Source: Rhodanobacteraceae bacterium ZG21-1 (GTDB taxonomy: Bacteria > Pseudomonadota > Gammaproteobacteria > Xanthomonadales > Rhodanobacteraceae). From it: a stretch of DNA of 64,000 nt. The notes below the pieces were generated by a model, which was not told where the DNA came from, searched no databases, and worked only from the letters and a program-made list of their open reading frames with translations. Where the stretch lies: NCBI GenBank assembly GCA_021390615.1, contig JAJEJU010000024.1, positions 930,001-994,000 on the forward strand. Reading direction: 5' to 3'. A program made the position numbers and the translations under genes. Positions within the stretch are counted from its first letter, which is position 1, and every line of letters starts with the position of its first letter. Below are positions 52,258 through 61,433 of this stretch, one piece after another.

Positions 52258-53471
52258 GCGACGGGAGCGAAGTGCTCCCACGCCGCGCGCAGCACGTACA
52301 GCGTGTCCATGCGCGGCACCGGTCGGGTCAGCCAGGCCAGCACGCGGCTGCCGTGCGATTGGGTGACCCAGCTTTCGCCTTGCAGCCACACTTGCGTGCG
52401 CGCCATGTCGGCGCGTTCCTGCCGCATGTCGTCGGTAGGGCGGATGCGTCGGTCGAGATAGCGCCACGCTTCGGCGGCCGAGCGCGACCATTCCAGCCCG
52501 GGCAGGGCGCGCAGCCACAGCGCCGAACATGACATCTGGGTCAGCGTCTGTCGCGCCGCGGCGGCGCGCAGCCACGGCGGGCAGGCCGGCGCGAGCGCGG
52601 CGAGCATCGCGGCGGGAACGGCGCCGGGGTAGTAGCGCGCCACCAGGCGCAACGGCGGCAGCGCCCACCATGACGTCGCCTCGCCGTCTTCGCCGCGCAC
52701 CACCGCCCAGTCGCGTTCGCTCATGCGCGCCGCCAGCAGGGCGATGTCGTGCAGGTGGATCAGGCGCAGGCTGCGGCCGCACAGATTGCCGGCCGCATGC
52801 AGCAGCAGGTGGCTCATCAGGGCGCCGTTCGACGGATAGGCGTGCAAGCCGGGAGCGCCGTCGCGCGGCAGGATGCGCGCCGTGATGTCGACCGCGCTGA
52901 CCGGCAGGCGCTCCTGGATGCGCGCATGCAGCTCGATGTTGATCGGCGCGTCGCGATGCTCGCCCAGGCCGACCGGCACGGCGCCGGCCGCGGGCTTGAA
53001 CACGCGGTGCTTCCAATGCACGAAGGATTCCACGTAGCCGCAGTCGCGCAGCAGCTGGGCCGCGGCCGCCACGTCTTGCTCGTCGACCAGCAGATCGATG
53101 TCGGCCATCGGGCGGTCGCCTGGCTGGTACAGCCCGATGGCGTGCAGGGCGCTGCCCTTCAGCGGCACCATCGCCACGCCGGCCATGAGCGCGCCGGCGT
53201 GCATGCGTTCGAGCAGGGCGGCGATGTGTCGATGGCGCTGCGCGACGTGCTCGCGCTGCGTCTCCAGGAAGCGCCGCCACGCCGGCTGCTCCCAGGTCGA
53301 CAGCCTGCACAGCAGGGGCGAGGCGCCGTGCGCCGCCGCTGCGGCGGCAGCCAGCCGCCATTCGAGCTCGCTCCAGTCCGGCGTGGCGCCGCCTGCGCCG
53401 GCCAGTTCCAGCGCGAGCGCCTCGGTGGTGCGGCCGAGGCCGCGCTTAACGGTGCTGAGCGGAGGCAACAT
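52254..53471 (-). CDS. NTP_transf_5-type nucleotidyltransferase
   Basis: 405 residues. MVPLKGSALHAIGLYQPGDRPMADIDLLVDEQDV carries the Gly-Ser and the Asp-x-Asp metal-binding motif (Asp-Ile-Asp) of the PF14907 nucleotidyltransferase family; GYVESFVHWKHRVFK and NIELHARIQERLP are further family-like segments. Members occur in polysaccharide and lasso-peptide clusters next to HprK-like kinases, where they are thought to process a phosphorylated product. It overlaps the radical SAM gene by 26 bp, hence coupled. Confidence 0.8.
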   Translation of the reverse strand: MLPPLSTVKRGLGRTTEALALELAGAGGATPDWSELEWRLAAAAAAAHGASPLLCRLSTWEQPAWRRFLETQREHVAQRHRHIAALLERMHAGALMAGVAMVPLKGSALHAIGLYQPGDRPMADIDLLVDEQDVAAAAQLLRDCGYVESFVHWKHRVFKPAAGAVPVGLGEHRDAPINIELHARIQERLPVSAVDITARILPRDGAPGLHAYPSNGALMSHLLLHAAGNLCGRSLRLIHLHDIALLAARMSERDWAVVRGEDGEATSWWALPPLRLVARYYPGAVPAAMLAALAPACPPWLRAAAARQTLTQMSCSALWLRALPGLEWSRSAAEAWRYLDRRIRPTDDMRQERADMARTQVWLQGESWVTQSHGSRVLAWLTRPVPRMDTLYVLRAAWEHFAPVA

Positions 53472-54930
53472 GGCGTAGCGGTCTCGCTTCGGGTGTTGGC
53501 GCCGTCGCGCCCTCGTTGCGGTAGTCGTGTTCGTTGGCGATCAGCGCGTCCCAGCGTGCCGCGAGCTCAGCGCGTTTAGCTCCGCCGCTGACGGACTGCT
53601 GCGCCAGCACCTGCTCGTGCAGCAGGTCGCGCACCTGGCGGTAGAAGTCGGAGCGGTAGGCGGCGCGGAACATCATGGCCAGGTCGCCGCTGTCTTCCCA
53701 ATGGGTCTTGTCGCCGAGCTGGGCCTTCACCTGCTCGTAGAAGCGCGTGCCGGGCAGCGGGTAAGAGACGCTGACGCCGATGTCGTCCGGCGCGGCCGCC
53801 TCGACCAGTGCGCGGGTGGCGAGCAGATCGGCCAGTTGTTCGTTCAAATAGCCCAGCTGGATAAAGAAGCCGACGCGGATGCGGTGGCTGCCCAGGCGTT
53901 CCCGCGCGGCGACCAGTTCCTCGACGCGAGTGCCTTTGTTCATCGCATCGAGCACACGCTGGCTGCCGCTCTCCGCGCCGATCCAGGCCTCGGCGCAGCC
54001 GGCCTGTTCGAGCGCGACCGCCATGCGTTCGCTGATCAGGTCGGCGCGCGTCTGGATGGTGAACGGCACGGCGCCGTCGGCGGCGCGCAGGCGTTCGCCG
54101 AACGCCTCCACCCAGTCGGCGCGGAAGCCGAAGATGTCGTCGGCCATCCAGATGTGGTCGGGGCGGAAGGCGCGCTTCAGGTAGGTCATTTCGGCCGCCA
54201 CGTCCTGCGCGCTGCGCTGCTTGTAGTGGTTGCCCCAGATCGGCTTGGCGCACCAGCTGCAGCGGAACGGGCAGCCGCGCGACGCGGCCATGTTCAGGCT
54301 GAAGTAGCCGTGGCGCGACAGCCACATCGCGCGATAGCGCTCGATGTCGACCAGGTCCCAGGCGGGCAGGCCGCCCAGGCGCACGTCGGGCGGCTGCACG
54401 CCCATGCGGATCAGCTGGGTCTGGCCGCTCGTCGCCAGCGTGGCGACGCCGGCGATGCCGCAGGTCCAGTAGGCGTCGTCGATCTGCGGATCGCGCTCGA
54501 GCCTGCCCAGCAGTTCCAGCAGGGCCGCCACGCCTTCGCCGACCAGCACGGCATGCGCGCCGGCGGCGAGAAAGACCTCGGGATGATCCGAGGCGTCCGA
54601 GCCCGACACGATGACCCGTGCGCCGCGCTCGCGCGCCTCGGCGATCATCCGGCAGGCGGCCTCGCGCATGCGGCTGAGGCACATCTTGGTGAGGAAATTG
54701 AAATTGTCCTCGTAGAACACCACCACGTCCGGCTGCGCGTCGTGCAGCGTCGAGGCGTAGTCCTCCACGCCGTCGGCGAGCATCGCGTCGAACAGCGCGA
54801 CCCCGTGGCCGAGCTGGCGCAGCAGCGAGGCGATCTGCAGGGTGGCCAGGGGCGGGTAGGGTTTGCCGCGCTCCCACTGCTTGCGGTCGTACTTCAAGAA
54901 GTAGGAGTGGCCGACCTGGATCTTGAGCAT
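53446..54930 (-). CDS. B12-binding-domain radical SAM enzyme (second)
   Basis: 494 residues from the ATG at 54930 (LKIQVGHSYFLKYDRKQWERG); a longer frame upstream is not protein-like. The cobalamin-type domain has ADGVEDYASTLHDAQPDVVVFYEDNFNF, SGSDASDHPEVFLAAGAHAVLVGEG; the radical SAM motif is CPFRCSWCAKP (Cys-x3-Cys-x2-Cys), with MADDIFGFRADWVEAF and WIGAESGSQRVLDAMNKGT later. Lacks close similarity by eye to the first radical SAM enzyme at 48490. Likely acts on the same pathway product; substrate unknown. Confidence 0.88.
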   Translation of the reverse strand: MLKIQVGHSYFLKYDRKQWERGKPYPPLATLQIASLLRQLGHGVALFDAMLADGVEDYASTLHDAQPDVVVFYEDNFNFLTKMCLSRMREAACRMIAEARERGARVIVSGSDASDHPEVFLAAGAHAVLVGEGVAALLELLGRLERDPQIDDAYWTCGIAGVATLATSGQTQLIRMGVQPPDVRLGGLPAWDLVDIERYRAMWLSRHGYFSLNMAASRGCPFRCSWCAKPIWGNHYKQRSAQDVAAEMTYLKRAFRPDHIWMADDIFGFRADWVEAFGERLRAADGAVPFTIQTRADLISERMAVALEQAGCAEAWIGAESGSQRVLDAMNKGTRVEELVAARERLGSHRIRVGFFIQLGYLNEQLADLLATRALVEAAAPDDIGVSVSYPLPGTRFYEQVKAQLGDKTHWEDSGDLAMMFRAAYRSDFYRQVRDLLHEQVLAQQSVSGGAKRAELAARWDALIANEHDYRNEGATAPTPEARPLRHVASAQHR

Positions 54931-55183
54931 GTCGAATAAGCCTCGATCGTCGCGCCAGGGAGAGGCCGGCCTGCGCGGATGCGCAGTGCGGCTTGCGTCG
55001 ACGTAGCCGTGAGTGCCGCTGCCTGGGCATTCGGTTGTCGCGTGCGGCTGCTGCGTGACGCGGCACATCGCGGGCGATCGGCACCGCAACCTTTTCGCTT
55101 CGATCGCGCACTCAGCAGACAACCCCTCAGCAGATAACTTCTGGGCTTCGAGTCGTCGCATGCCCGCCGCTCACGCCGCCCCC

Positions 55184-56236
55184 ATGCCCGATCGACCCGC
55201 CATGCCCACGATCCAGCGCCTCGATATTCGCGACGCCCCTGCCGATCCCGGCAGCGATCCGTTCGGCGAGCACGTCGCGGCGCGTTACAGCTTGCGCAAG
55301 CGCATCCTCGGCGGCCTTTTCAGCTTCGAAAGCGACAGCCGCGCCTTGCTCGATCTGGTTGAGGCTGCGTATGGCGGCCTGCCGCAGCACGCGCTGGATG
55401 TGGCCCTGCCGGTATGCAGGGTGGAGCTTCGGCTGTCGCCGCGGCGGCCGGGCCCCTTGCCGGCGGAACCGCCGACGGTGAAGACCCGCTCGGGCGCAGG
55501 CTGGCTGTGCGGCGTGATGGACGCGGGCAACTACGTGATGATGGCGCCGCGTCAGGGCCAGGCTCTGGTGGTGGCTGCGGAGGACATGCTCGAGCGCGCC
55601 TATTATCTGCGCTACGAGCTGATCGAATTCGCGGTGTTCGTGCTGGCCGCACGCGCGTGGGGCCTGGTGCCCCTGCACGCGGCGTGCATCGGCCGGCACG
55701 GTCGCGGCGCCTTGCTGCTGGGCGCCAGCGGCGCGGGCAAGTCGACCCTGGCCTTGCACAGCCTGCTGCGCGGCTTGGACTTCGTCGCCGAGGATGCGGT
55801 GTTCGTGCAGCCGGAGCGCCTGCTGGCCACCGGCGTGCCGAACTACCTGCATGTGCGCGCCGATGCCTTGCGCTTTATCGAGGACGGCCCCGCGCGGCAA
55901 TGGATAGTCCAGGCGCCGGTGATCCGCCGCCGCAGCGGCGTCGAAAAGCTGGAGCCCGACCTGCGGCTCGGGCCGGTGCGGCTGGCGCCTTCGCCCTTGC
56001 AGGTGGCGGCGACGGTATTCGTGTCCAGCCAGCCGGCGCCTGCCGGCGAACCGCTGCTGCTGCCGATCGCTGCCGGCGAGATCGCGGCGCGGCTGGCGGC
56101 GGACCAGCCGTATGCGGCAGGGCAGGCGCACTGGGACGACTTCGCCGCGCGCATCGTGCGCCAGGGCGCCTGGCTGCTGCGGCGGGGACGCCATCCCGAG
56201 GAGGCCGTGGATGCCTTGCTGCCACTGCTGGCCTGA
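55184..56236 (+). CDS. HprK-related serine kinase-like protein
   Basis: About 350 residues from the ATG at 55184; starts at 55160 and 55202 are equally possible, as none has a clear ribosome-binding site. The P-loop GASGAGKSTLAL is near residue 180, followed by LDFVAEDAVFV, the acidic pair typical of HPr kinase/phosphorylase. The N-terminal half (RYSLRKRILGGLFSFESDSRALLDLVEAAYGGLP) matches the long N-terminal region of HprK-related proteins that lack the HPr-binding signature. HPr is not in the window, so the substrate is more likely a peptide or a carrier. It is divergent from the radical SAM gene and 34 bp upstream of the ABC exporter. Confidence 0.78.
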   Translation: MPDRPAMPTIQRLDIRDAPADPGSDPFGEHVAARYSLRKRILGGLFSFESDSRALLDLVEAAYGGLPQHALDVALPVCRVELRLSPRRPGPLPAEPPTVKTRSGAGWLCGVMDAGNYVMMAPRQGQALVVAAEDMLERAYYLRYELIEFAVFVLAARAWGLVPLHAACIGRHGRGALLLGASGAGKSTLALHSLLRGLDFVAEDAVFVQPERLLATGVPNYLHVRADALRFIEDGPARQWIVQAPVIRRRSGVEKLEPDLRLGPVRLAPSPLQVAATVFVSSQPAPAGEPLLLPIAAGEIAARLAADQPYAAGQAHWDDFAARIVRQGAWLLRRGRHPEEAVDALLPLLA

Positions 56237-56270
56237 GGCTGCCCATTCGACGCGGAGCAGGCCTTAGGCC

Positions 56271-58043
56271 ATGGCCGACAGCCCGCCGTCGCGCAGCGAG
56301 CCTTCGTCCGCCAGCGTGTTCGCCTTGCTGCGCGTGTTCGCCAGCCATCAGCGCACCGCCATGCTGTGCTATGTCGCGCTGTCGCTGGGCGGCGCCCTGG
56401 CCGGCAGCCTGGCCGCGGTGTGGCTGGTGCCGCTGGTGCAGCCCGAGCAGGCGGGCGCGTTCGCTGCGGGCTTGCCGCGTATCGGCGCAGGCAGCGATGC
56501 GCGCATCGCGATTTTCCTGGCGGCCGGCCTGGGTTTTGCGCTGATGCGCTGGCAGGCGGCGCGCCTCGGCGCACGGCTGGTGAGCGCCTGCGCGATGCGT
56601 CTGCGCAGCGCCGTGCATGCGCGCCTGATGCAGGCCTCGCTGAAGTCGCTGGCTGAGACGAGCTCGGCGGAGATCGCCAACGTGCTCACCTACAACGTCG
56701 AGATCGTGGTGCAGGGCTTCAGCGCCTGGCTGCAGCTGCTGGTGGCCAGCGTGACCACGGCGATCAGCCTGGGCTTCGCCTGCTGGATCGCGCCGTACCT
56801 GATGCTGTGGATGCCGCCGCTGGCCCTGCTCGGCTTGGCGGTCTCGCGACTCAGCGGCCGCGAGCAGTCGCGCATCAGTCGCCGCTACGTGGCCGACATG
56901 ACCCGCTTGTTCTGGCACAGCGAGGATGTTCCGCGCCGCCTGCGGCATATCCGTTCGTTCGGACGCGAGCGGGTCGAGCAGGCGAGCTACGAGGCGATCT
57001 CGCGTCAGCTCGGCCACGGCTATCGCCGGCAGTTGGAGCTGGTCGCTTCCGGCCGGCTGGCACTGGAGACGATGGCGGCGGTCGGCGCCGTGGCGGTGTT
57101 CGCGCTGGCGCGTCGCTGGCATGCGCTAGATGCCTCGTCGCTGATCGCGGTGAGCCTGCTGCTCGGTCGCTTGTTGCCGTATCTCGCTTCCAGCCGCCAG
57201 CAGTTCCAGCAGCTGCGCTCGGCGGTTCCGGCCTTCGCGCTGTGGCAGCGCTATATGCAGCTCGCATGCGAACCGGCGCCGGCCGATATCGCGCCGGTGA
57301 CGCAGCGCGATGGGCTGTTGTCGATCGGACCGCTGCACCTGACGCCGCCACCCGGCGGGCTGGACGTCGACAGCCTGGTGCTGCGGCCCGGCGAGCTGAC
57401 CGTGATCTGCGGCGATTCCGGCATCGGCAAGAGCAGCCTGGTCGACGTGCTGGCCGGCATGAAGGCGCCCGAGCGTTTCGCTGCTCGCTTGGGCGAACGC
57501 GCGCTGAGCTTTGCGCAGTACCGCGCCCTGGTGCGCGACGGCGCCTATGTGAGCCAGCAGGTGCGGCCGTGGCAGGCTTCGCTGCGCGAGTGCCTGGCCT
57601 GGGCTGCGCCGGCGGCGGACGAGGCACAGGTACGCGCCGCACTGGCCGACGTCGGCCTCGATCAATGCCTGGCGGGATCGTCGGGTGCCGCGGGCATGTC
57701 GCTCGAGCATGCGGTGAGCCAGCTTTCGGGCGGCGAACTGCAGCGCCTGCTGCTCGCCCAGGTGATCCTGAAGCAGCCCTTCCTCGCCGTGCTGGACGAG
57801 GCGACCGGCGCACTCGACGCCGCTTCCGAGGTGACCGTGCTGCGGGCGTTGAAGCGGCGTCTGCCGCACAGCATCGTGCTGGTGGTGTCGCATCGCCCGG
57901 GCGTGATGGCGATCGCCGATCAGTTATTGACGATCGCTCCGGGTGATGCGGATGGCCCGGCACGGGCCAGCGTGGCGGCAGGCAAGATGCGCCCCGCGCA
58001 GGAGCATATCGGTCGGCCACTGCGGGTGGGCGAATCGGGATAG
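56271..58043 (+). CDS. ABC exporter, fused membrane and ATPase domains
   Basis: 590 residues: six membrane segments (about 25-310) followed by an ATPase with Walker A GDSGIGKSSLVDVL, signature LSGGELQRLLLAQ, Walker B AVLDEATGALD and switch His in VSHRPG. The half-transporter would act as a homodimer. This format is common for peptide or lipid export, including the D proteins of lasso peptide clusters. It closes the HprK-like unit and may export the product modified by the neighbouring enzymes. Confidence 0.9.
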   Translation: MADSPPSRSEPSSASVFALLRVFASHQRTAMLCYVALSLGGALAGSLAAVWLVPLVQPEQAGAFAAGLPRIGAGSDARIAIFLAAGLGFALMRWQAARLGARLVSACAMRLRSAVHARLMQASLKSLAETSSAEIANVLTYNVEIVVQGFSAWLQLLVASVTTAISLGFACWIAPYLMLWMPPLALLGLAVSRLSGREQSRISRRYVADMTRLFWHSEDVPRRLRHIRSFGRERVEQASYEAISRQLGHGYRRQLELVASGRLALETMAAVGAVAVFALARRWHALDASSLIAVSLLLGRLLPYLASSRQQFQQLRSAVPAFALWQRYMQLACEPAPADIAPVTQRDGLLSIGPLHLTPPPGGLDVDSLVLRPGELTVICGDSGIGKSSLVDVLAGMKAPERFAARLGERALSFAQYRALVRDGAYVSQQVRPWQASLRECLAWAAPAADEAQVRAALADVGLDQCLAGSSGAAGMSLEHAVSQLSGGELQRLLLAQVILKQPFLAVLDEATGALDAASEVTVLRALKRRLPHSIVLVVSHRPGVMAIADQLLTIAPGDADGPARASVAAGKMRPAQEHIGRPLRVGESG

Positions 58044-58144
58044 CGCGGTTCGCCGCGCCCCTCGCGTTGCGTGTCGCCGTGGCCCGCAATTTCGGCATGG
58101 CCTTGCGTATGGCCCATAGGTTTCTGCGCGAACGCAGACAGCGC

Positions 58145-59434
58145 TCAATCGCGCAGCGCGGCCTCATGAACTGGCAGGGCTTCTTTGCGGGCCAGCCGCA
58201 GCAGATAGGCCGCGCCCACCATGGCCGCCGCGAATCCCGAGGCGGCGCCGATGCCCATCGCCCAGCGCGGGCCGAACTGGTTGGCCACCCAGCCGACGAT
58301 GGGTGCGCCCAGCGGCGTGCCGCCCAGCGCCACGGCGAGGCGGATCGCCATCACGCGCCCGCGCATCGCCGGTTCGGTGCTGAGCTGCATCAGCCCGTTC
58401 GAGCTGTTGGTGAAGGTGAGCGCGGACACGCCGATCAGCACCAGCGCGGCGCCGAACCAGCCGTAGCCTGGAGCGAGCGCCGCCAGCGCGCAGCCGAGGC
58501 CGAACACGCCGGCGCCGATCACCAGGTGCACGAATCTCGGCGCCTCGCGTCCGGCCGCCAGCAGGGCGCCGCTGATCGTGCCGATCGCCATGATCGAGCT
58601 GAGCAGTCCGTAGCGGCCGGCGCCGACGTGGAAGGCGGTGACCGCCATGGTCGAGATGAAGATCGGGAAGTTGAGGCCGAAGGTGCCGATCAGGAACAGC
58701 ATCGCCACCATCGCCAGCAGGTCCGGTCGGCGCGCCACGTAGCGAAAGCCTTCGACCAGGCTGCCGCGGCTGCGCACGGCATGGCTGCGCGGATGCAGTT
58801 CCTGCCTGCGCAGCAGCCTCAGCGAACCGAGCACGGCGACGAAGGACAGCCCGTTGACCAGGAAGGCCCAGCCGGTGCCGATCCAGGCGATGCACAGTCC
58901 CGCCACGGCGGGGCCGATCATCCGCGCGGCGTTGAACGAGGTCGAGTTCAGCGCCACTGCGTTGGCCAGATCCGCTTCGCCCACCAGGTCGGCGACGAAC
59001 ACCTGGCGCGCCGGCGCGTCGAGCGCGGCCGCGCAGCCGAACAGGAAGGCGAACAGGTCGACCTGCCACAGCCGCACCCAGCCCAGCACGGTGAGCACGC
59101 CCAATGCCAGCGCGAGGCCGCCCATGATCGCCTGGGTCGCCATCAGCAGCTTGCGCCGGTCGTAGTGGTCGGCAGCGAAGCCGCTCAAGGGCAGCAGCAG
59201 GAACTGCGGGCCGAACTGCAGCGCCATCACCACGCCGACCGCCGCGGCATCGTGGCGGGTGAGCTGGGTCAGCACCAGCCAGTCCTGCGCCGTGCGCTGC
59301 ATCCAGGTGCCCACGTTCGAGACCAGCGCGCCCGCCGCCCACACGCGGTAGTTGAAATAGCGCAGCGAACGGAAGGTGCCACGCGCCGGGCGACGCGGCG
59401 CAGGCGTTTCGGACGGGCCGCCGAGTTCGCTCAT
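58145..59434 (-). CDS. MFS exporter (transmembrane secretion effector, EntS-like)
   Basis: 429 residues with about 12 membrane segments. The start TFRSLRYFNYRVWAAGALVSNVGTWMQRTAQDWLV and the loop DHYDRRKLLMATQ are typical of PF05977 MFS_3 transporters, which export siderophores, drugs or other small molecules. The start overlaps the stop of the isochorismatase-like gene by 4 bp, so it is in the MarR operon. The regulated substrate is unknown. Confidence 0.88.
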   Translation of the reverse strand: MSELGGPSETPAPRRPARGTFRSLRYFNYRVWAAGALVSNVGTWMQRTAQDWLVLTQLTRHDAAAVGVVMALQFGPQFLLLPLSGFAADHYDRRKLLMATQAIMGGLALALGVLTVLGWVRLWQVDLFAFLFGCAAALDAPARQVFVADLVGEADLANAVALNSTSFNAARMIGPAVAGLCIAWIGTGWAFLVNGLSFVAVLGSLRLLRRQELHPRSHAVRSRGSLVEGFRYVARRPDLLAMVAMLFLIGTFGLNFPIFISTMAVTAFHVGAGRYGLLSSIMAIGTISGALLAAGREAPRFVHLVIGAGVFGLGCALAALAPGYGWFGAALVLIGVSALTFTNSSNGLMQLSTEPAMRGRVMAIRLAVALGGTPLGAPIVGWVANQFGPRWAMGIGAASGFAAAMVGAAYLLRLARKEALPVHEAALRD

Positions 59435-59988
59435 GCCTGCGGCAGCAGGGCCAGGATCTGCTGGGTGGTGCCGCGCTCGCCGAGCCGCGGGAAGATTTTC
59501 TCGACGCTGTAGTGGTGCGCTTCGAGGCGGGTATCGCTCATCGCGTCGACCGCGAGCGTGACGTGGAAACCCAGCTCGTAGGCCTGGCGCGCGGTGGATT
59601 CCACGCCGGTGCCGGTGGCGATGCCGGCCAGCACCACCTGGGTCACTCCGCGCGCTTTCAGACGCGCTTCGAGGTCGGTGCCGGTGAAGGCGCCCCAGCT
59701 GTGCTTGGTCACCACGATGTCGTCGTCCTGCCGGCCCAGCTCGGGCAGCAGCTCGGTCCAGCCCGGCGGAAACGCGCTCAGGCGCGGCGACTGTTCGGTG
59801 CGGCCCGGTGCGCGACCGGCCACGTTGACCAGCGCGACGGGCAGTCCGCGTCGTCGGAAGGCGGTGGCGAGCGCGGCGGCCTTGGCGACCACGTCGGCGA
59901 TGGGATGGACGGTCGGTGCGCCGACCAGGCCTTGCTGCAGGTCGACGACGATCAGGGCGGTATGGGGATCGAGCACGGTGACTGGCAT
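59431..59988 (-). CDS. Isochorismatase-fold hydrolase, catalytic Cys missing
   Basis: 185 residues of the cysteine hydrolase fold: Asp in TALIVVDLQQGLVG, Lys in VVTKHSWGAFTGTDLEARLKARGV, and the nucleophile region LAGIATGTGVESTARQAYE. The position of the catalytic Cys in classical members is occupied by Gly/Thr (GTGVEST), as in a subgroup annotated only as isochorismatase family, so hydrolase activity is doubtful or the chemistry differs. It lies between marR and the MFS gene. Confidence 0.82.
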   Translation of the reverse strand: MPVTVLDPHTALIVVDLQQGLVGAPTVHPIADVVAKAAALATAFRRRGLPVALVNVAGRAPGRTEQSPRLSAFPPGWTELLPELGRQDDDIVVTKHSWGAFTGTDLEARLKARGVTQVVLAGIATGTGVESTARQAYELGFHVTLAVDAMSDTRLEAHHYSVEKIFPRLGERGTTQQILALLPQA

Positions 59989-60028
59989 GGCGGTCGGCGG
60001 GTCGCAGTGGGAAGGGAAGGAGTGGCGC

Positions 60029-60469
60029 TCAGGATTCGCTGAGGCGCCGGATCACGTCGAGCGCGGCGGACAGGCTGCGCCTGTCGTCATCGTTGAGCCG
60101 GGCCATCGCGCCGGACAGCCAGGCGCGTTTCAGCGCGCGGTGTCGTTTCAGCATCGCCGCGCCCGCTTCGGTCAGGGCGAACAGCACCTGCCGTCCGTCG
60201 CTGGGATGCGGCTGCCGCTCGACCAGGCCCTCGCGTTCGAGTGCGGCCAGGGTGGCGCCCATCGACTGCGGCTTCACCGACTCGGCACGCGCCAGATCGG
60301 CGGTGGTCATCGAGGCTTGCTGGTCGAGCCGCTTGAGCACGGCGACCTGCGACAAGGTGAGCTCGCCGGGATTGGCCTCGGCGCGCAGGCGGCGCAGAAG
60401 CTGCCCTACCGACTGCAGCAACGCCTCGACGCTGGCTTCGACGGGTGGGAGTGCGGCACGTTTGTTCAT
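60029..60469 (-). CDS. MarR-family transcriptional regulator
   Basis: 146 residues. Winged helix-turn-helix features are LTLSQVAVLKRLDQQASMTTADLARAESVKPQSMGATLAALEREGLVERQPHPSDGRQVLFALTEAG, with the DxR wing (SDGR). It is first of a three-gene operon with the isochorismatase-like and MFS genes; the perfect palindrome at 60483-60522 sits 14-53 bp upstream of its ATG, so autorepression is likely. Inducer unknown. Confidence 0.92.
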   Translation of the reverse strand: MNKRAALPPVEASVEALLQSVGQLLRRLRAEANPGELTLSQVAVLKRLDQQASMTTADLARAESVKPQSMGATLAALEREGLVERQPHPSDGRQVLFALTEAGAAMLKRHRALKRAWLSGAMARLNDDDRRSLSAALDVIRRLSES

Positions 60470-60482
60470 GCCCTGCAGTCTA

Positions 60483-60522
60483 GATATAAACAGTCAAACT
60501 TGCAAGTTTGACTGTTTATATC
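60483..60522. promoter_or_regulatory. Perfect 40-bp palindrome, likely MarR operator
   Basis: The sequence from 60483 to 60522 is its own reverse complement (arm GATATAAACAGTCAAACTTG). It is the only AT-rich stretch nearby, includes TTGACT and TATAT elements on both strands, and lies right before marR. MarR dimers bind such palindromes, usually over the promoter of their own operon. Confidence 0.85.
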
Positions 60523-60787
60523 GCTCGGTCGATGCGTGCTTTGCGGAGACCTGGCCACTCTGCGCTCAAGAGCCGGAACGAGATTGTGGCGAGCACCCGC
60601 TGGCGAAGTGTGCCTGACACGGCCGCGAAGTCAGGCGGCCATCGTTCGCTGCTTTGCACGCACCGCAGAGGGCAAAAAGCTCCGGTTTGGGCGGCCGCCA
60701 AGGTCCTCACGCGAGGCCAATGGGACCGACGGGAGGTGGGGAGCGGCGGCGGCGCGCGAAGATGAAAAAATCCTAATCTTTGCCCGA

Positions 60788-60816
60788 TTGACTGTCGGGG
60801 GGAGCAGGCCTAAAAC
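60788..60816 (+). promoter_or_regulatory. Sigma-70-type promoter of the small secreted protein
   Basis: TTGACT (60788-60793), a 17-bp spacer and TAAAAC (60811-60816) lie 32 bp before the ATG at 60848. This is the best consensus-like promoter in the window. The rest of the 325-bp gap between the palindrome and this gene shows nothing else. Confidence 0.65.
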
Positions 60817-60847
60817 GGTGCGCAGAATCTCAGCAAGGAGTGGTGCC

Positions 60848-61348
60848 ATGCGTTGGACGCTATTCGCCATAGGTGTCGTGCTCGCCGGCTATGCCGCCGG
60901 TGCCGCCGCCGCCGACGGCAACAAAAATGCCTACGAGACGAACTTGCTGCGGCAGGCCTATATCGCTGCGACCGTCGGCGAGTCGATGCCCGGATTTCCC
61001 GCGCATGTAAAGATCACCGACAGCCAGCCGCTGGGGCAGAACACCATCGCGTTGTATACGGTGGGCCAGCAGGGGCCGGTGCGCCGCGCCATCTGGCTGC
61101 TGACCACCAACACCGAGTGCAAGCAGCCGCGGCTGAGCAAGGGCAGCATTGCCTATGCCGATGCCCAGGGCCAAACCCATGCGTGCTCGCTGGTGGCTGT
61201 GCAGCAGGTGGGCGAGGAGCGGCTGCTCGGTCAGCTGATGGCCAGGCAGCTCATCAGCACCGGTCCTGCGTTGTTGGGTTTCGACGCGCCGCTGACAGCT
61301 TCATACAGCCCGAGTTCGGGCATGGCGCCAGGCGGCCGCGCCTGGTGA
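60848..61348 (+). CDS. Small exported protein of unknown function
   Basis: 166 residues from the ATG at 60848 (AAGGAG 8 bp before). The signal peptide MRWTLFAIGVVLAGYAAGAAAA is followed by a mature part with KITDSQPLGQNTIALYTVGQQGPVRRAIWLLTTNTECKQPRLSKG and a low-complexity C-terminus. Two cysteines may pair. No family is recognised. It has its own promoter and terminator, so it is monocistronic. Confidence 0.65.
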   Translation: MRWTLFAIGVVLAGYAAGAAAADGNKNAYETNLLRQAYIAATVGESMPGFPAHVKITDSQPLGQNTIALYTVGQQGPVRRAIWLLTTNTECKQPRLSKGSIAYADAQGQTHACSLVAVQQVGEERLLGQLMARQLISTGPALLGFDAPLTASYSPSSGMAPGGRAW

Positions 61349-61433
61349 GCAGACGCGGGTCCGGTCGTTCCGCCGGGTCTGCATGTGTTTTTGCTTGAGG
61401 CGGCAGGCCTCGGGCTTGGTTGCGCAGTGATGG

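Noticed and set aside
54931-55183. A short peptide or PqqD-like gene between the second radical SAM enzyme and the HprK-like gene
   Set aside because: No frame here has a start, ribosome-binding site and recognisable sequence; it is better seen as a divergent promoter region.
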